Shown here: positions 55,026 through 63,263 of the stretch, one piece after another | How positions within the stretch are numbered: the first letter of the stretch is position 1 | Layout of the letters: each line of letters opens with the position of its first letter | Source of the DNA: Marinobacter shengliensis | GTDB lineage: Bacteria; Pseudomonadota; Gammaproteobacteria; Pseudomonadales; Oleiphilaceae | Direction of reading: 5' to 3' | Assembly (NCBI RefSeq): GCF_003007715.1 | Contig: NZ_PXNO01000023.1 | Coordinates: 372,001 to 436,000 of the forward strand | DNA length: 64,000 nt | The notes under the pieces: generated by a model | The model's database searches: none | The model's input: the letters and a program-made list of their open reading frames with translations, nothing else | Told to the model about the DNA's origin: nothing | Translations under genes and position numbers: made by a program

Positions 55026-56666
55026 ATGGGCTTACTCGATCGCGCTGCAATTATTTGGGGGGTGGGCATTGCTGTTGCGCTCGGCATTGTCTGTCTGTGG
55101 GTGGCACCGTTGTTAGGACTGGATGCGGCCTCGATGTTGATCGGGCTGGTGCTTGGTCTGGCGGTGGCCGCCGGTTATCTGATTGTGCGGGTACTGGAGC
55201 CGATCGAGAAAGGCATTGCCGGCCTGAACGATGGCTCGCTTGCGGAAGATCACCCCCTGAGAGCCCAATGCCAGCAGTTGCTGGAGGACGCCCGTGCCGG
55301 CAAGGCGCTGGTGGAAACCTTGTCTGACAGTGCCGACAAGAACGCCATTTCCGCTGCCGAAGTGTCCTACGCGGCGGATCAGGTGAAAAAACGCCTCGAC
55401 CGGCAGGTGGAAGAAACCGCCCAGATGGCCGATTACGCTGGCAAGATAACCGAGTCTGTTCGTGAGTCGTCCGAACAGGCCACCAACGCCGCCACCATGG
55501 CGTTGCAGAACCGGGAAGTCAGCGTTGAGGGGCGCCAGGCGTTGGTTTCCGCTATTGAAAGTGTCCGGATTGTGCATCAGCAGTCGGGCGAGAATCTCAG
55601 CCTGATTCAGGCTCTGAACGAAAAGTCCACCAAGATCCAGGGCGTTACCTCTACCATCCAGGGCATTGCTGAGCAGACCAACCTGCTGGCCCTGAACGCC
55701 GCTATCGAAGCAGCGCGGGCCGGTGATCAGGGCCGGGGCTTTGCCGTGGTGGCGGATGAGGTTCGACAGCTGGCGGGGCGCACTGCACAAGCGACCAGCG
55801 AAGTGGCGGAAACCCTGGAAGAAATCCAGGGCGATACTTCCCTGATCGTTGCCCGCATTGAGGACCTGGCCCGCTCCGTGGAGCAGGGGCTGACATCCGT
55901 TGAAAGCGTTGGCGCGCAGCTGGATCTGATTCGCGACCAATCCGACCGGGTGCAGCAGCAGGTTGCCCGTATTGCAGAGATTGACCAGGCCAATGAGCAG
56001 AGTCTGGAACAGGTGTTCTCTGTCATTGAATCGGTGCGAGATCATATTGCTGAAAGTGACAGCAGTGTGGCTTCTCTGGCGGGCCAGGCGGCCACCCTGA
56101 TGGAACTGGCGGAAAACGCCAATGCCGCGTTCGCGTTGAACAGTAGTCAAAGTTACCACCGATCGTTCTTTGATCAGGCGCGTGCGGGAGCCGCCCAGAT
56201 CGGTGAGCTTTTTGAGCAGGCCATTCAGCAGGGCAAACTGAGCGAATCGGCCCTATTCGAGAAGAAGCGAGAGCCGATCCCGAACACCAACCCCCAGCAA
56301 TACAGCAGCGCCTTCGACCGTTTCACTGACCAGGTGCTGCCAGCGGTGCAGGAGAGCATCAAGAATTCCCACGATGCCATCGTCTTCTCCATTGCCTGCG
56401 CCCCGGATGGCTACGTGCCAACCCACAATCGGGATTTTGCCCACCCGCCCACCGGTAACCCCGAAGTGGATCTGGTGAAAAGCCGGAGCAAGCGACTGTT
56501 CAATGATCGCACCGGTATTCGTTGCGGCAGTCACACTCAGGACATGCTGTTGCAAACCTACCGGCGCGATACCGGTGAGATCATGCATGACCTGTCGGTG
56601 CCCATCTATGTCAACGGCAAGCACTGGGGTGGTTTCCGGATAGGTTACCGGCCTTCCGGGCACTGA
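55026..56666 (+). CDS. Methyl-accepting chemotaxis protein with C-terminal sensor domain
   Basis: A 546-residue chemoreceptor. Two close membrane spans (about 7-29 and 33-55) leave almost no periplasmic part. The cytoplasmic coiled coil carries the signalling hairpin [20 protein letters not shown] and [16 protein letters not shown] (216-251). Unusually, residues about 420-546 form a soluble domain after the signalling tip: [58 protein letters not shown] and [14 protein letters not shown], resembling a Cache-like module. It probably senses a cytoplasmic cue. A GAGGG box and a sigma-28-like promoter are upstream. Confidence 0.86.
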   Translation: MGLLDRAAIIWGVGIAVALGIVCLWVAPLLGLDAASMLIGLVLGLAVAAGYLIVRVLEPIEKGIAGLNDGSLAEDHPLRAQCQQLLEDARAGKALVETLSDSADKNAISAAEVSYAADQVKKRLDRQVEETAQMADYAGKITESVRESSEQATNAATMALQNREVSVEGRQALVSAIESVRIVHQQSGENLSLIQALNEKSTKIQGVTSTIQGIAEQTNLLALNAAIEAARAGDQGRGFAVVADEVRQLAGRTAQATSEVAETLEEIQGDTSLIVARIEDLARSVEQGLTSVESVGAQLDLIRDQSDRVQQQVARIAEIDQANEQSLEQVFSVIESVRDHIAESDSSVASLAGQAATLMELAENANAAFALNSSQSYHRSFFDQARAGAAQIGELFEQAIQQGKLSESALFEKKREPIPNTNPQQYSSAFDRFTDQVLPAVQESIKNSHDAIVFSIACAPDGYVPTHNRDFAHPPTGNPEVDLVKSRSKRLFNDRTGIRCGSHTQDMLLQTYRRDTGEIMHDLSVPIYVNGKHWGGFRIGYRPSGH

Positions 56667-56708
56667 GGTTCGCTGCTATGCTGCGGGTTTGGTTGAAAGG
56701 AGTTGCCC

Positions 56709-57077
56709 GTGGCTGAGCCTGAGTTTATTCCCGCTGAATCGGATCAGAACAAACCGCAGGGGGCGGATTCCGCCCGCAACCTGGCGATCATTGTCTATAT
56801 TCTGCAGGGACTGGCATTCTTTCTTGGCGGGATCACTGCGCTGGTCGGGGTGATCATCAACTACGTCAAGATGGATGAGGTGCGTGGCACCTGGATTGAG
56901 CCCCATTTCCGCTGGCAGATCCGCACGTTCTGGATTGGCCTGCTGTGGCTGGTCATCGGCACCCTTACCCTGATGGTGATTATTGGCTGGTTTATCCTTC
57001 TGGGGATGGCCATCTGGGTGATTTATCGCATTGTTAAAGGCGCCCTGGCGCTGAACGACGGCAAGGCACCTGAGTAA
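56709..57077 (+). CDS. DUF4870-like membrane protein
   Basis: A 122-residue inner-membrane protein with three hydrophobic spans (about 25-48, 68-90 and 92-108). It carries VGVIINYVKMDEVRGTWIEP and HFRWQIRTFWIGLLW, the pattern of DUF4870 proteins. A TTG at 56703 opens the frame, but the GTG at 56709 lies six bases beyond AGGAG and is the better start. Function unknown. It follows the chemoreceptor gene by 42 bases on the same strand. Confidence 0.82.
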   Translation: MAEPEFIPAESDQNKPQGADSARNLAIIVYILQGLAFFLGGITALVGVIINYVKMDEVRGTWIEPHFRWQIRTFWIGLLWLVIGTLTLMVIIGWFILLGMAIWVIYRIVKGALALNDGKAPE

Positions 57078-57085
57078 CGGGACGC

Positions 57086-58399
57086 TCAGTCTTCGGTGAC
57101 CTCTTTCAGGCGCAGGGCGCTGACCATTCCGGTAAAGCCCATCAGCCCCAGCACGATAATCACCGCGATGTCTGAAATCAGCGACAGCGCGGCGGTCAGC
57201 CCCCCGGTTACCAGCAGCAGAACCCCGATCACCGTATTGCTGACGGCGGTATAATCTGTGCGTTTGTTGCCTCCGGCCATATCCACCAGGTAGGTTTTAC
57301 GCCCCAGGCGCACGCCGGCATGGGCGATACTCAGAACAAAGAACGCGGCGGGGTAGAACCAGGCACCACCTACACCCGGTCCGAAGATCAAGGCACTGAA
57401 GCCCACCAACAGGCAGACGGCGCTGGCCATGGCTGCGCCCCGTATGATGACCCGCCGGCTTGAGGTATCTGCCGCCCAGCCCCAGAAACTGGCACTGACC
57501 GAGCTGGCCAGGCTACTGGCCAACAGAAACACCCCAAGCATCCAGCCGACATCCGATTGCTTCTGCGCCAGCACTACGAAATAGGGCGACGCCAAGGCCG
57601 AGCATAGCAGCAGGGCACGGGTTACCACGAAGTGGCGAAAGGGCGCATCGTCTCTCAGCAGCGACAAACTCTGAATGGCTTCGGTCATGGCATTGTTGCC
57701 GCCGCCGGTTTCACCGGGGAATTCTTCGACACTGGCGAACAGAACACCGGCGATGATCCACAGCGCGGCTGCGAGCAGCAGAAGCAGGCTGTAGAACCCG
57801 AGGGTTGGATCGCCACGATCCCAGAACAGCAGAGCGGTCATGGCGACCGTCAGGGAGCCGCCAATGGTGGTGGCCAGGCCAGACAACCGGCCCCGACGGG
57901 TTTTCGGGATGCACTTGCCCTGAACGTCTTTCATCGCCACTGAGCAAAAGCCCCGGGCCAGGGAGAACACCACCAACCCTGCAATGATGCCCATGCCGGC
58001 GGCATAACCTTCCAGAAACCAGACGCTGGCGGCCATACCAACCACGCTGACCGATTGCCCGAAGCTGCCCAGTGTCCAGAACCACTTGCGCACCGCCTTG
58101 CGCCGAACCCATGCGGCAATCACCATTTGTGGCACCATGGAACCGGATTCCCGTATCGGCACCAGCCAGGCCACCAGGGCAGGGGCACCGACGGCGCTCA
58201 TCATCCACGCCAGAACGGTTTTCGGGCTGATCAGAAGGTCGCCGAGCTTGGTCAGAACATTGGCTGCAAGAATCAGAAAGAAATTTCTGGGCACCTCCCG
58301 GCAAGCTTCTTCGGGAATGTCTTTGCAGACCCTGGCGTCCTCTTCGTTGGCGATGAGGGCATACAGCTGGTCAACGGGGGCGTTACTCTGGCCAGGCAA
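57086..58399 (-). CDS. MFS-type membrane transporter
   Basis: A protein of about 437 residues with roughly 11-12 hydrophobic helices and a cytoplasmic N-terminus of about 35 residues. The RRKAVRKWFWTLGSFGQSVS loop and SSRRVIIRGAAMASAVCLLV region agree with major facilitator members, but no drug- or sugar-specific motif is seen. The frame opens at a TTG at 58429, but another TTG at 58399 has AAGGAG seven bases upstream; it is preferred. Substrate unknown. Its 3' end faces the DUF4870 gene, 8 bases away. Confidence 0.8.
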   Translation of the reverse strand: MPGQSNAPVDQLYALIANEEDARVCKDIPEEACREVPRNFFLILAANVLTKLGDLLISPKTVLAWMMSAVGAPALVAWLVPIRESGSMVPQMVIAAWVRRKAVRKWFWTLGSFGQSVSVVGMAASVWFLEGYAAGMGIIAGLVVFSLARGFCSVAMKDVQGKCIPKTRRGRLSGLATTIGGSLTVAMTALLFWDRGDPTLGFYSLLLLLAAALWIIAGVLFASVEEFPGETGGGNNAMTEAIQSLSLLRDDAPFRHFVVTRALLLCSALASPYFVVLAQKQSDVGWMLGVFLLASSLASSVSASFWGWAADTSSRRVIIRGAAMASAVCLLVGFSALIFGPGVGGAWFYPAAFFVLSIAHAGVRLGRKTYLVDMAGGNKRTDYTAVSNTVIGVLLLVTGGLTAALSLISDIAVIIVLGLMGFTGMVSALRLKEVTED

Positions 58400-58556
58400 G
58401 GTTGTTCTCCTTATTTCACAAGAGCGCAAGCATAGCAGGTTGCCGGGTGCCTGATCACCGGCTTGGAGGGTGCAAGTGCCACGCTGCGGGCTTCCAGCAG
58501 GGTTGCCTGGGCCCGGCAGGTGATGCTTAATGGGCGCCTGAGATCAGGAGCCCGAT

Positions 58557-59396
58557 ATGCTGAGTTACCTTCACGCCTTTCACGCTGGCAACTTTGCCGA
58601 TGTGCAAAAACACGCTGCCCTCACGCTGGCGCTGGCCATGATGCAGGCGAAAAAGACCCCGATTGCCTGTTTTGATACCCACGCCGGCAGTGCGATGTAC
58701 GATCTGGCCAGCGACCGGGCCAGGAAAACGGCGGAGGCCGACAGCGGAATCCAGCGATTGTGGGCCATGCGCCAGAGGCTGGCGTCAATGGACTGGCGCC
58801 CGATGCTGGAGGTGTTGGCACGTCATAATGGTGCTGGTGAAACCCTGGCCCATTATCCCGGTTCTCCCGCCTGGTTTGCGGAATTTGCCCGCCCTGGTGA
58901 TTCCGTGACGGCCTTTGAACTGCACCCGTCCGAGGGGCGAGCCCTGGAAATCTGGGCCCGTGATGCCGGTGTCCGGGTGCTGCAGCAGGATGGACTGGCA
59001 GGACTGGTCCGACAGTTGCCGCCGCCCCAGCCAAGACTGCTGACCCTGATCGATCCCTCCTATGAGATCAAAGACGATTACCAGCAGGTTTCGGATACTT
59101 TGCACAAGGCATGGAAAAAATGCCGTCACGGGGTCTATCTTATCTGGTATCCCATCCTGACCAGCGGATTGGAGCAGCGCCTGATCAGCGAGCTGGAAAA
59201 AGGCGACGTGCGCAAGATCCTGCGCCATGAGGTGCGGCTGGATCAACCGCCGGAGCGCGGCATGGTCGGTTCAGGTTTGTTGGTGGTGAATCCGCCCTGG
59301 GGCTTTGAACAACGCTTCATGGCTATGATGGATGATGTGCAGGGCGACGCAGGGCTTGGCTTATCTCAGTCCCTGAGCTGGCTGGTTCCGGAATAA
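58557..59396 (+). CDS. rlmJ: 23S rRNA (adenine2030-N6)-methyltransferase
   Basis: A 279-residue enzyme that methylates N6 of A2030 in 23S rRNA. The family start MLSYLHAFHAGNFADVQKHA is exact in style, and the catalytic motif is LIDPSYE (Asp166; DPPYE in E. coli, so one Pro is replaced by Ser). SAM-binding regions FDTHAGSAMYDL and TAFELHPSEGRAL are visible. An AGGAG lies before the ATG. It is followed by two genes of a possible operon. Confidence 0.94.
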   Translation: MLSYLHAFHAGNFADVQKHAALTLALAMMQAKKTPIACFDTHAGSAMYDLASDRARKTAEADSGIQRLWAMRQRLASMDWRPMLEVLARHNGAGETLAHYPGSPAWFAEFARPGDSVTAFELHPSEGRALEIWARDAGVRVLQQDGLAGLVRQLPPPQPRLLTLIDPSYEIKDDYQQVSDTLHKAWKKCRHGVYLIWYPILTSGLEQRLISELEKGDVRKILRHEVRLDQPPERGMVGSGLLVVNPPWGFEQRFMAMMDDVQGDAGLGLSQSLSWLVPE

Positions 59397-59414
59397 TCTG
59401 GCGGGAGTATCGCA

Positions 59415-60626
59415 TTGGCGAATGACGTTGTAGAAGACCACCCGTATCTGCCTGGCGGACTGATTGCGCTGGACCAATGGAAAACCCCTGAGACTTCGGT
59501 TCAGAAAACCATCCGCGGCGCCTTTCGGGACATTCTTGACCAGTTGAGAGCCGGTATCAGTCCGGAGGAGCAGGCATTCCAGAGCCTGGATGATCTGCCG
59601 ATGCTGTCTGGGGATCGGCTGAAGGAATTTGCACCGGAACCGGATGCCGCATTGCTGGCGCAGGTATTGGTGGACCAGTTCGATCTGCTACACCGTGACG
59701 GAGCCTGCCATCGTGAGGTGAACTTTGTGGTGGCGCCTCCGTTTTCCGGGGTGAAGGAAGCCCTGCGCTGCCTGTCCCGGAGAGTGCTGACACCTCCGGA
59801 TAACCTGTTGATGACAGAGCAGGACGCTGGCGCCTGGTGGGATGAACAACTGTCCGGCGGCGACTGGGTGATTCCGGAACTTGCGGATTTCTGGCTCAGG
59901 CATCCGGGCGGGCTGAATCTGCTTCGGGAACTCTTCGCTCGCATCGCGCTGGACCATGCCGGTAATGGCATGGTTGGCTGTTCCAGCTGGTGCTGGCAGT
60001 TCTGGCGCCAGTATTCACCGGAGCTCAGCCTGGCACCTTACACCCTGGCGCCGCTGACTGGTGAGCAATTGACCCGGTGGCTGGATTACCTGGCGTCCGG
60101 CCAGGGAGAGCAGCAGGTTACTGCCAGAATGACCCGCGATGGGTTGTATGTTCTGCCGGCACCCGGGCAGGACTCTGCCCTGAAATACAGCAGCTTTAAC
60201 CAAGACCTGGCAACCCTTGCTCGGGGCAACCGGGGCGTTGCGCTCGCCATCTGGCAACGTACCTTGCGGGCCCGGCCTGAGAAAGACGATGAAGACTCGG
60301 GCAAGGAAGTTGTCCGGCTGGCCGGGCGTCGGTGCTGGGTTGCTCCGCTGGATCAGATCAGCCTGCCCTCGGTGCCTGCGAGTGCCGGGCGACAGCCGAG
60401 CCACATTCTGCATGCCTTGTTGTTGCACGACGGCCTTGATACCGAGCAGGTGGCATTGGTGACCGGGCTACAGAAACAGGATATTGCCTTGACTCTGGAC
60501 CGGCTAATCCGGTCCGAGCTGGTTGGCCGAGCACCTGAATCGGATGTGTATCGGGTCACCCCACTGGGGTACTCCGCCGTTCGCAAGAACCTTCAGGCCC
60601 GGGGCTATCCCGTGGATGGTTTCTAG
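59415..60626 (+). CDS. Unknown 403-residue protein with winged-helix-like C-terminus
   Basis: Starts at a TTG with GGGAG seven bases upstream (MANDVVEDHPYLPGGLIALD). I do not recognise a family. The middle resembles a P-loop NTPase scaffold without the Walker A lysine: VNFVVAPPFSGVKEALRCLS where a nucleotide loop would be, then GMVGCSSWCWQFWRQYSPEL. The C-terminal 90 residues look like a winged helix (ILHALLLHDGLDTEQVALVT and ALTLDRLIRSELVGRAP, ending VTPLGYSAVRKNLQARGY). The MscS gene follows after 9 bases, so the two are probably co-expressed. Confidence 0.68.
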   Translation: MANDVVEDHPYLPGGLIALDQWKTPETSVQKTIRGAFRDILDQLRAGISPEEQAFQSLDDLPMLSGDRLKEFAPEPDAALLAQVLVDQFDLLHRDGACHREVNFVVAPPFSGVKEALRCLSRRVLTPPDNLLMTEQDAGAWWDEQLSGGDWVIPELADFWLRHPGGLNLLRELFARIALDHAGNGMVGCSSWCWQFWRQYSPELSLAPYTLAPLTGEQLTRWLDYLASGQGEQQVTARMTRDGLYVLPAPGQDSALKYSSFNQDLATLARGNRGVALAIWQRTLRARPEKDDEDSGKEVVRLAGRRCWVAPLDQISLPSVPASAGRQPSHILHALLLHDGLDTEQVALVTGLQKQDIALTLDRLIRSELVGRAPESDVYRVTPLGYSAVRKNLQARGYPVDGF

Positions 60627-60635
60627 GAGATCTGG

Positions 60636-61439
60636 ATGGGCGATTTCGGTTTCAAGGAGACATTTGCTTCGATCACTACTGACGCGTTGCTGAATGCATT
60701 GATGGTGGTGATACTGGCATCTTTAGTGATCATGCTGGTGCAGAAGCTGCTTCCGGCTCTCGCCGGCAAGCTCGGGGGCAAACTCAGGCTTTACCTGCTG
60801 GCGTCAGTACCGCTTCTGCGGTTACTGATTATTGTGCTGACCATTGTGACGGTGGTGCCCATCCTGGTGGAGCCGTCTTTTGAGAACATGGTGGCAATTT
60901 TCGGGGCCCTGGGCCTGGCGCTGGGGTTTGCCTTCAAGGATTACGCCAACAGTCTGATCGCGGGCATTGTGACCCTCTATGAGATGCCTTATCGCCCGGG
61001 GGACTGGATTGAGGTGAACGGTCGGTACGGTGAGGTGAGGTCGATCGGTACTCGGGCAGCGGAGATTGTCACCCTGGATGACACCGTGATCGTGATTCCC
61101 CACAGCCTGTTGTGGAATACCCTACTGGCGAACGGCAATGACGGCACCGACAACCTGATGTGTGTGGCCGAGCTGCACCTGGACCCAAACCACAACGTGG
61201 CGCGGATGCAGCAGCTGTTTCGGGACGTGGTGTTTACCTGCCCGTTGACCAAAACCTATCAGCCGGTGATTGTGACCGTTTCCGCCACTGACGACGCCAT
61301 GCGCTATCGCCTCAAGGCCTACCCATTGGAGCCCAGGGAGCAGAGCCGGTTTATCTCGGACCTGACCGCAAGGGCGGCCGATGTCTGTGCCCGGGAAGGC
61401 GTTCGGATGGTATCAAAGCGGGTGACAGACGCAGCCTAG
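60636..61439 (+). CDS. MscS family mechanosensitive channel
   Basis: A 267-residue membrane channel releasing solutes on hypo-osmotic shock. Three hydrophobic spans (about 18-40, 50-75 and 82-105) precede the pore helix with IFGALGLALGFAFKDYANSL and the beta domain YRPGDWIEVNGRYGEVRSIG, which contains the diagnostic MscS pattern. An AGGAG lies six bases before the ATG. It ends with a stop overlapping that of the convergent TRAP binding protein by 4 bases. Coupling to the unknown 403-residue gene upstream is probable. Confidence 0.91.
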   Translation: MGDFGFKETFASITTDALLNALMVVILASLVIMLVQKLLPALAGKLGGKLRLYLLASVPLLRLLIIVLTIVTVVPILVEPSFENMVAIFGALGLALGFAFKDYANSLIAGIVTLYEMPYRPGDWIEVNGRYGEVRSIGTRAAEIVTLDDTVIVIPHSLLWNTLLANGNDGTDNLMCVAELHLDPNHNVARMQQLFRDVVFTCPLTKTYQPVIVTVSATDDAMRYRLKAYPLEPREQSRFISDLTARAADVCAREGVRMVSKRVTDAA

Positions 61440-62491
61440 GGCTGCGTCCATTCGTCCACAAATTCCAGCAGGGCCCGGCCGGTTTCACCGGTCTGTTCAA
61501 GGTATTTGTCCCGTACCGGCAGGCTGGCTTGCCGGAATCGTTCCCGCTCCTCCTGGTTAAGCCGGATTACCTGAATTCCGCCGGTTTCCACCATGCGCTC
61601 CAGTCGCTGCTGATTAAGGGCTTCCTGGCTGTCCCAGGCGAACTCCGCCAGATCCCGCACCGCCTCGTTCAGCCAGGTGCGTTCCTGTTCGGGCAGGTTG
61701 TTGTACCACTGCTGATTAGACACGATCGAGGCGACAAAATAGGATGCCTTTGCCATGGTGAGGGTGGTCTGCACCTCGTGGAAGTCCATTTCCTCAATGG
61801 CAAACACCGGGTTGGTCTGGCCGTCGATCTTGCGTAGCTGAAGGTCACTGTAGACTTGGGAATAGGGCGTCTGAACCGGCTCCGCCCCGTACGCACGGTA
61901 AGCCTCGGCAGCCATGTTTGACGTCATCGTACGGATGCGCAGGCCCTGGAAGTCGTCTGGCGAGCGCAGGGGCTGATTGGCGGTCCAGGTCATCCAGCCT
62001 TCCGAAATAAAGCCCAGTAATTGCAGGCCGGTTTGCTGGTAGGGCTGCTGGAACTGTGAGATCAACTCCGGATCTTCCAGCAACTGCCGTGCGGCTTCCG
62101 GTTGCTCGGGCATAAGAAAGTGCAGGTTGAAAATGCCAGATTCCGGAACCGTGTCGGCCAGGTGGCCGGGTGAGGCAAAGGCCAGGTTCACCGAGCCATT
62201 GCGGGCCAGCTCGGTGAGCTGGGTGGATGTTCCCAGAGAACCATAGGGAAAAACATCCACTTCAATGCGGCCGTCGGAAAGTTCCTCAATGTGAGCCCGG
62301 AACGTCTCCGCGTACTGATGCTGCACGCTCCCCTCGATTTCCTCCAGGGCAAAACGCCAGGTAATCGGATATTTCTCCGAGATGGTTTGCTGGCTGCTTT
62401 GGTCGCCGGGTGACGGGTCGTCGGAACATCCGGAAAGCATCGCGGTGCAGGCGGCCAGTGCCAGCCAGTGGCGGACGTGGTTTTTGATCAT
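61436..62491 (-). CDS. TRAP transporter DctP-type binding lipoprotein, orphan
   Basis: A 351-residue solute-binding protein of the TRAP family with lipoprotein signal LSGCSDD (Cys22). The fold shows ITWRFALEEIEGSVQHQYAE, the ligand-binding arginine region GLRIRTMTSNMAAEAYRAYG, and QVYSDLQLRKIDGQTNPVFA, all DctP features. Carboxylate binding is the usual role. Lipidated DctP proteins and the absence of DctQ and DctM genes nearby are both less common; the partners may lie elsewhere, or it works as a sensor input. Converges on MscS by a 4-base stop overlap. Confidence 0.88.
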   Translation of the reverse strand: MIKNHVRHWLALAACTAMLSGCSDDPSPGDQSSQQTISEKYPITWRFALEEIEGSVQHQYAETFRAHIEELSDGRIEVDVFPYGSLGTSTQLTELARNGSVNLAFASPGHLADTVPESGIFNLHFLMPEQPEAARQLLEDPELISQFQQPYQQTGLQLLGFISEGWMTWTANQPLRSPDDFQGLRIRTMTSNMAAEAYRAYGAEPVQTPYSQVYSDLQLRKIDGQTNPVFAIEEMDFHEVQTTLTMAKASYFVASIVSNQQWYNNLPEQERTWLNEAVRDLAEFAWDSQEALNQQRLERMVETGGIQVIRLNQEERERFRQASLPVRDKYLEQTGETGRALLEFVDEWTQP

Positions 62492-62607
62492 AGCGGGCGG
62501 ACTCCGGTCCGAAAAGATGAAAAGCTGTCGGTTTCTCCTGACGGAAAAGGTACCACAAGATAGCTCAGGAGGCAGATCCGGAGGGGGGCAATATCACCGG
62601 GCAGGAA

Positions 62608-62634
62608 ATAAAAAGCCCCGCCTGGGGCGGGGCT
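62608..62634 (-). terminator. Rho-independent terminator after the DUF4168 gene
   Basis: AGCCCCGCC and GGCGGGGCT pair around a TGG loop; the A-run at 62608-62613 gives a T-run on the minus strand, about 30 bases after the DUF4168 stop. Confidence 0.88.
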
Positions 62635-62662
62635 GAAGGACGAACCGGTTTGCAGGGTTCGT

Positions 62663-63043
62663 TTACATCATTGAGTCAACGCGGTTACGTACTTCCGGGT
62701 TGCTGCTGTAAGCCGTTGCGATGGCGTTATAGGTCGGAATATCCATGCCGACTTCCTCGATCACGCCCACCATCTTGTCGTTGGCTTCCATTTGCAGTTC
62801 CTGGGCCTCTTGCTGGGAATCGGCCGCTTCAATCTTGGCAATGTAGTCCTCACGAACTTCCATTACGCCGGATTGCGCTTCCACGAACTGCTGCAGCTCG
62901 GAATCGCTGTAGTTGGCATCCTGAGCATTCTGGGCCGCTGGGTCTGCGTATTCAGCGCCTTGCTGAGCATCTTGCTGGGCAATGGCAGGTGCAGCCGCGA
63001 GCATGGCCAGGGAAGCGGTAATGGAAATCAGCAGTTTATTCAT
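62663..63043 (-). CDS. Exported DUF4168 protein
   Basis: A 126-residue periplasmic protein. The signal peptide MNKLLISITASLAMLAAAPA ends AIA-QQD. The DUF4168 domain includes DSELQQFVEAQSGVMEVREDYI, MEANDKMVGVIEEVGMDIPT and the terminal YNAIATAYSSNPEVRNRVDS. It is helical and Gln/Glu/Ala-rich. The frame opens at 63166, but the ATG at 63043 has AAGGAG seven bases upstream and begins the signal peptide. Function unknown; members occur in stress or desiccation contexts, which is not shown here. Confidence 0.87.
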   Translation of the reverse strand: MNKLLISITASLAMLAAAPAIAQQDAQQGAEYADPAAQNAQDANYSDSELQQFVEAQSGVMEVREDYIAKIEAADSQQEAQELQMEANDKMVGVIEEVGMDIPTYNAIATAYSSNPEVRNRVDSMM

Positions 63044-63215
63044 AAACAAGCTCCTTGAGGTTTGGCAGAAATTTGAGAAGTTCTGCCGGTTTGTGAAACA
63101 CACAATAGACTTAACAAGTGCTGTGCCAACTTTCGAAAATAAATATAAAGTCAATAAAAACAGCATCTTGAGTTGATTTCAGCATTACGTTCGGGTAATC
63201 CTGGTTGTGGCGAAA

Positions 63216-63229
63216 TGCCACATGTGGCA
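63216..63229. promoter_or_regulatory. 14-bp perfect palindrome in the divergent gap
   Basis: TGCCACATGTGGCA lies 35 bases before the start of the membrane sensor gene and about 170 bases from the DUF4168 start. It may be an operator. The surroundings do not give a convincing sigma-54 spacing. Confidence 0.4.
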
Positions 63230-63263
63230 CAAATGCTGTGACACTTCTACATAGGAATCGCTC

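Noticed and set aside
63200..63263. Sigma-54 promoter upstream of the membrane sensor
   Set aside because: TGGCAC is present, but no GC at the needed distance downstream; only a palindrome is claimed.
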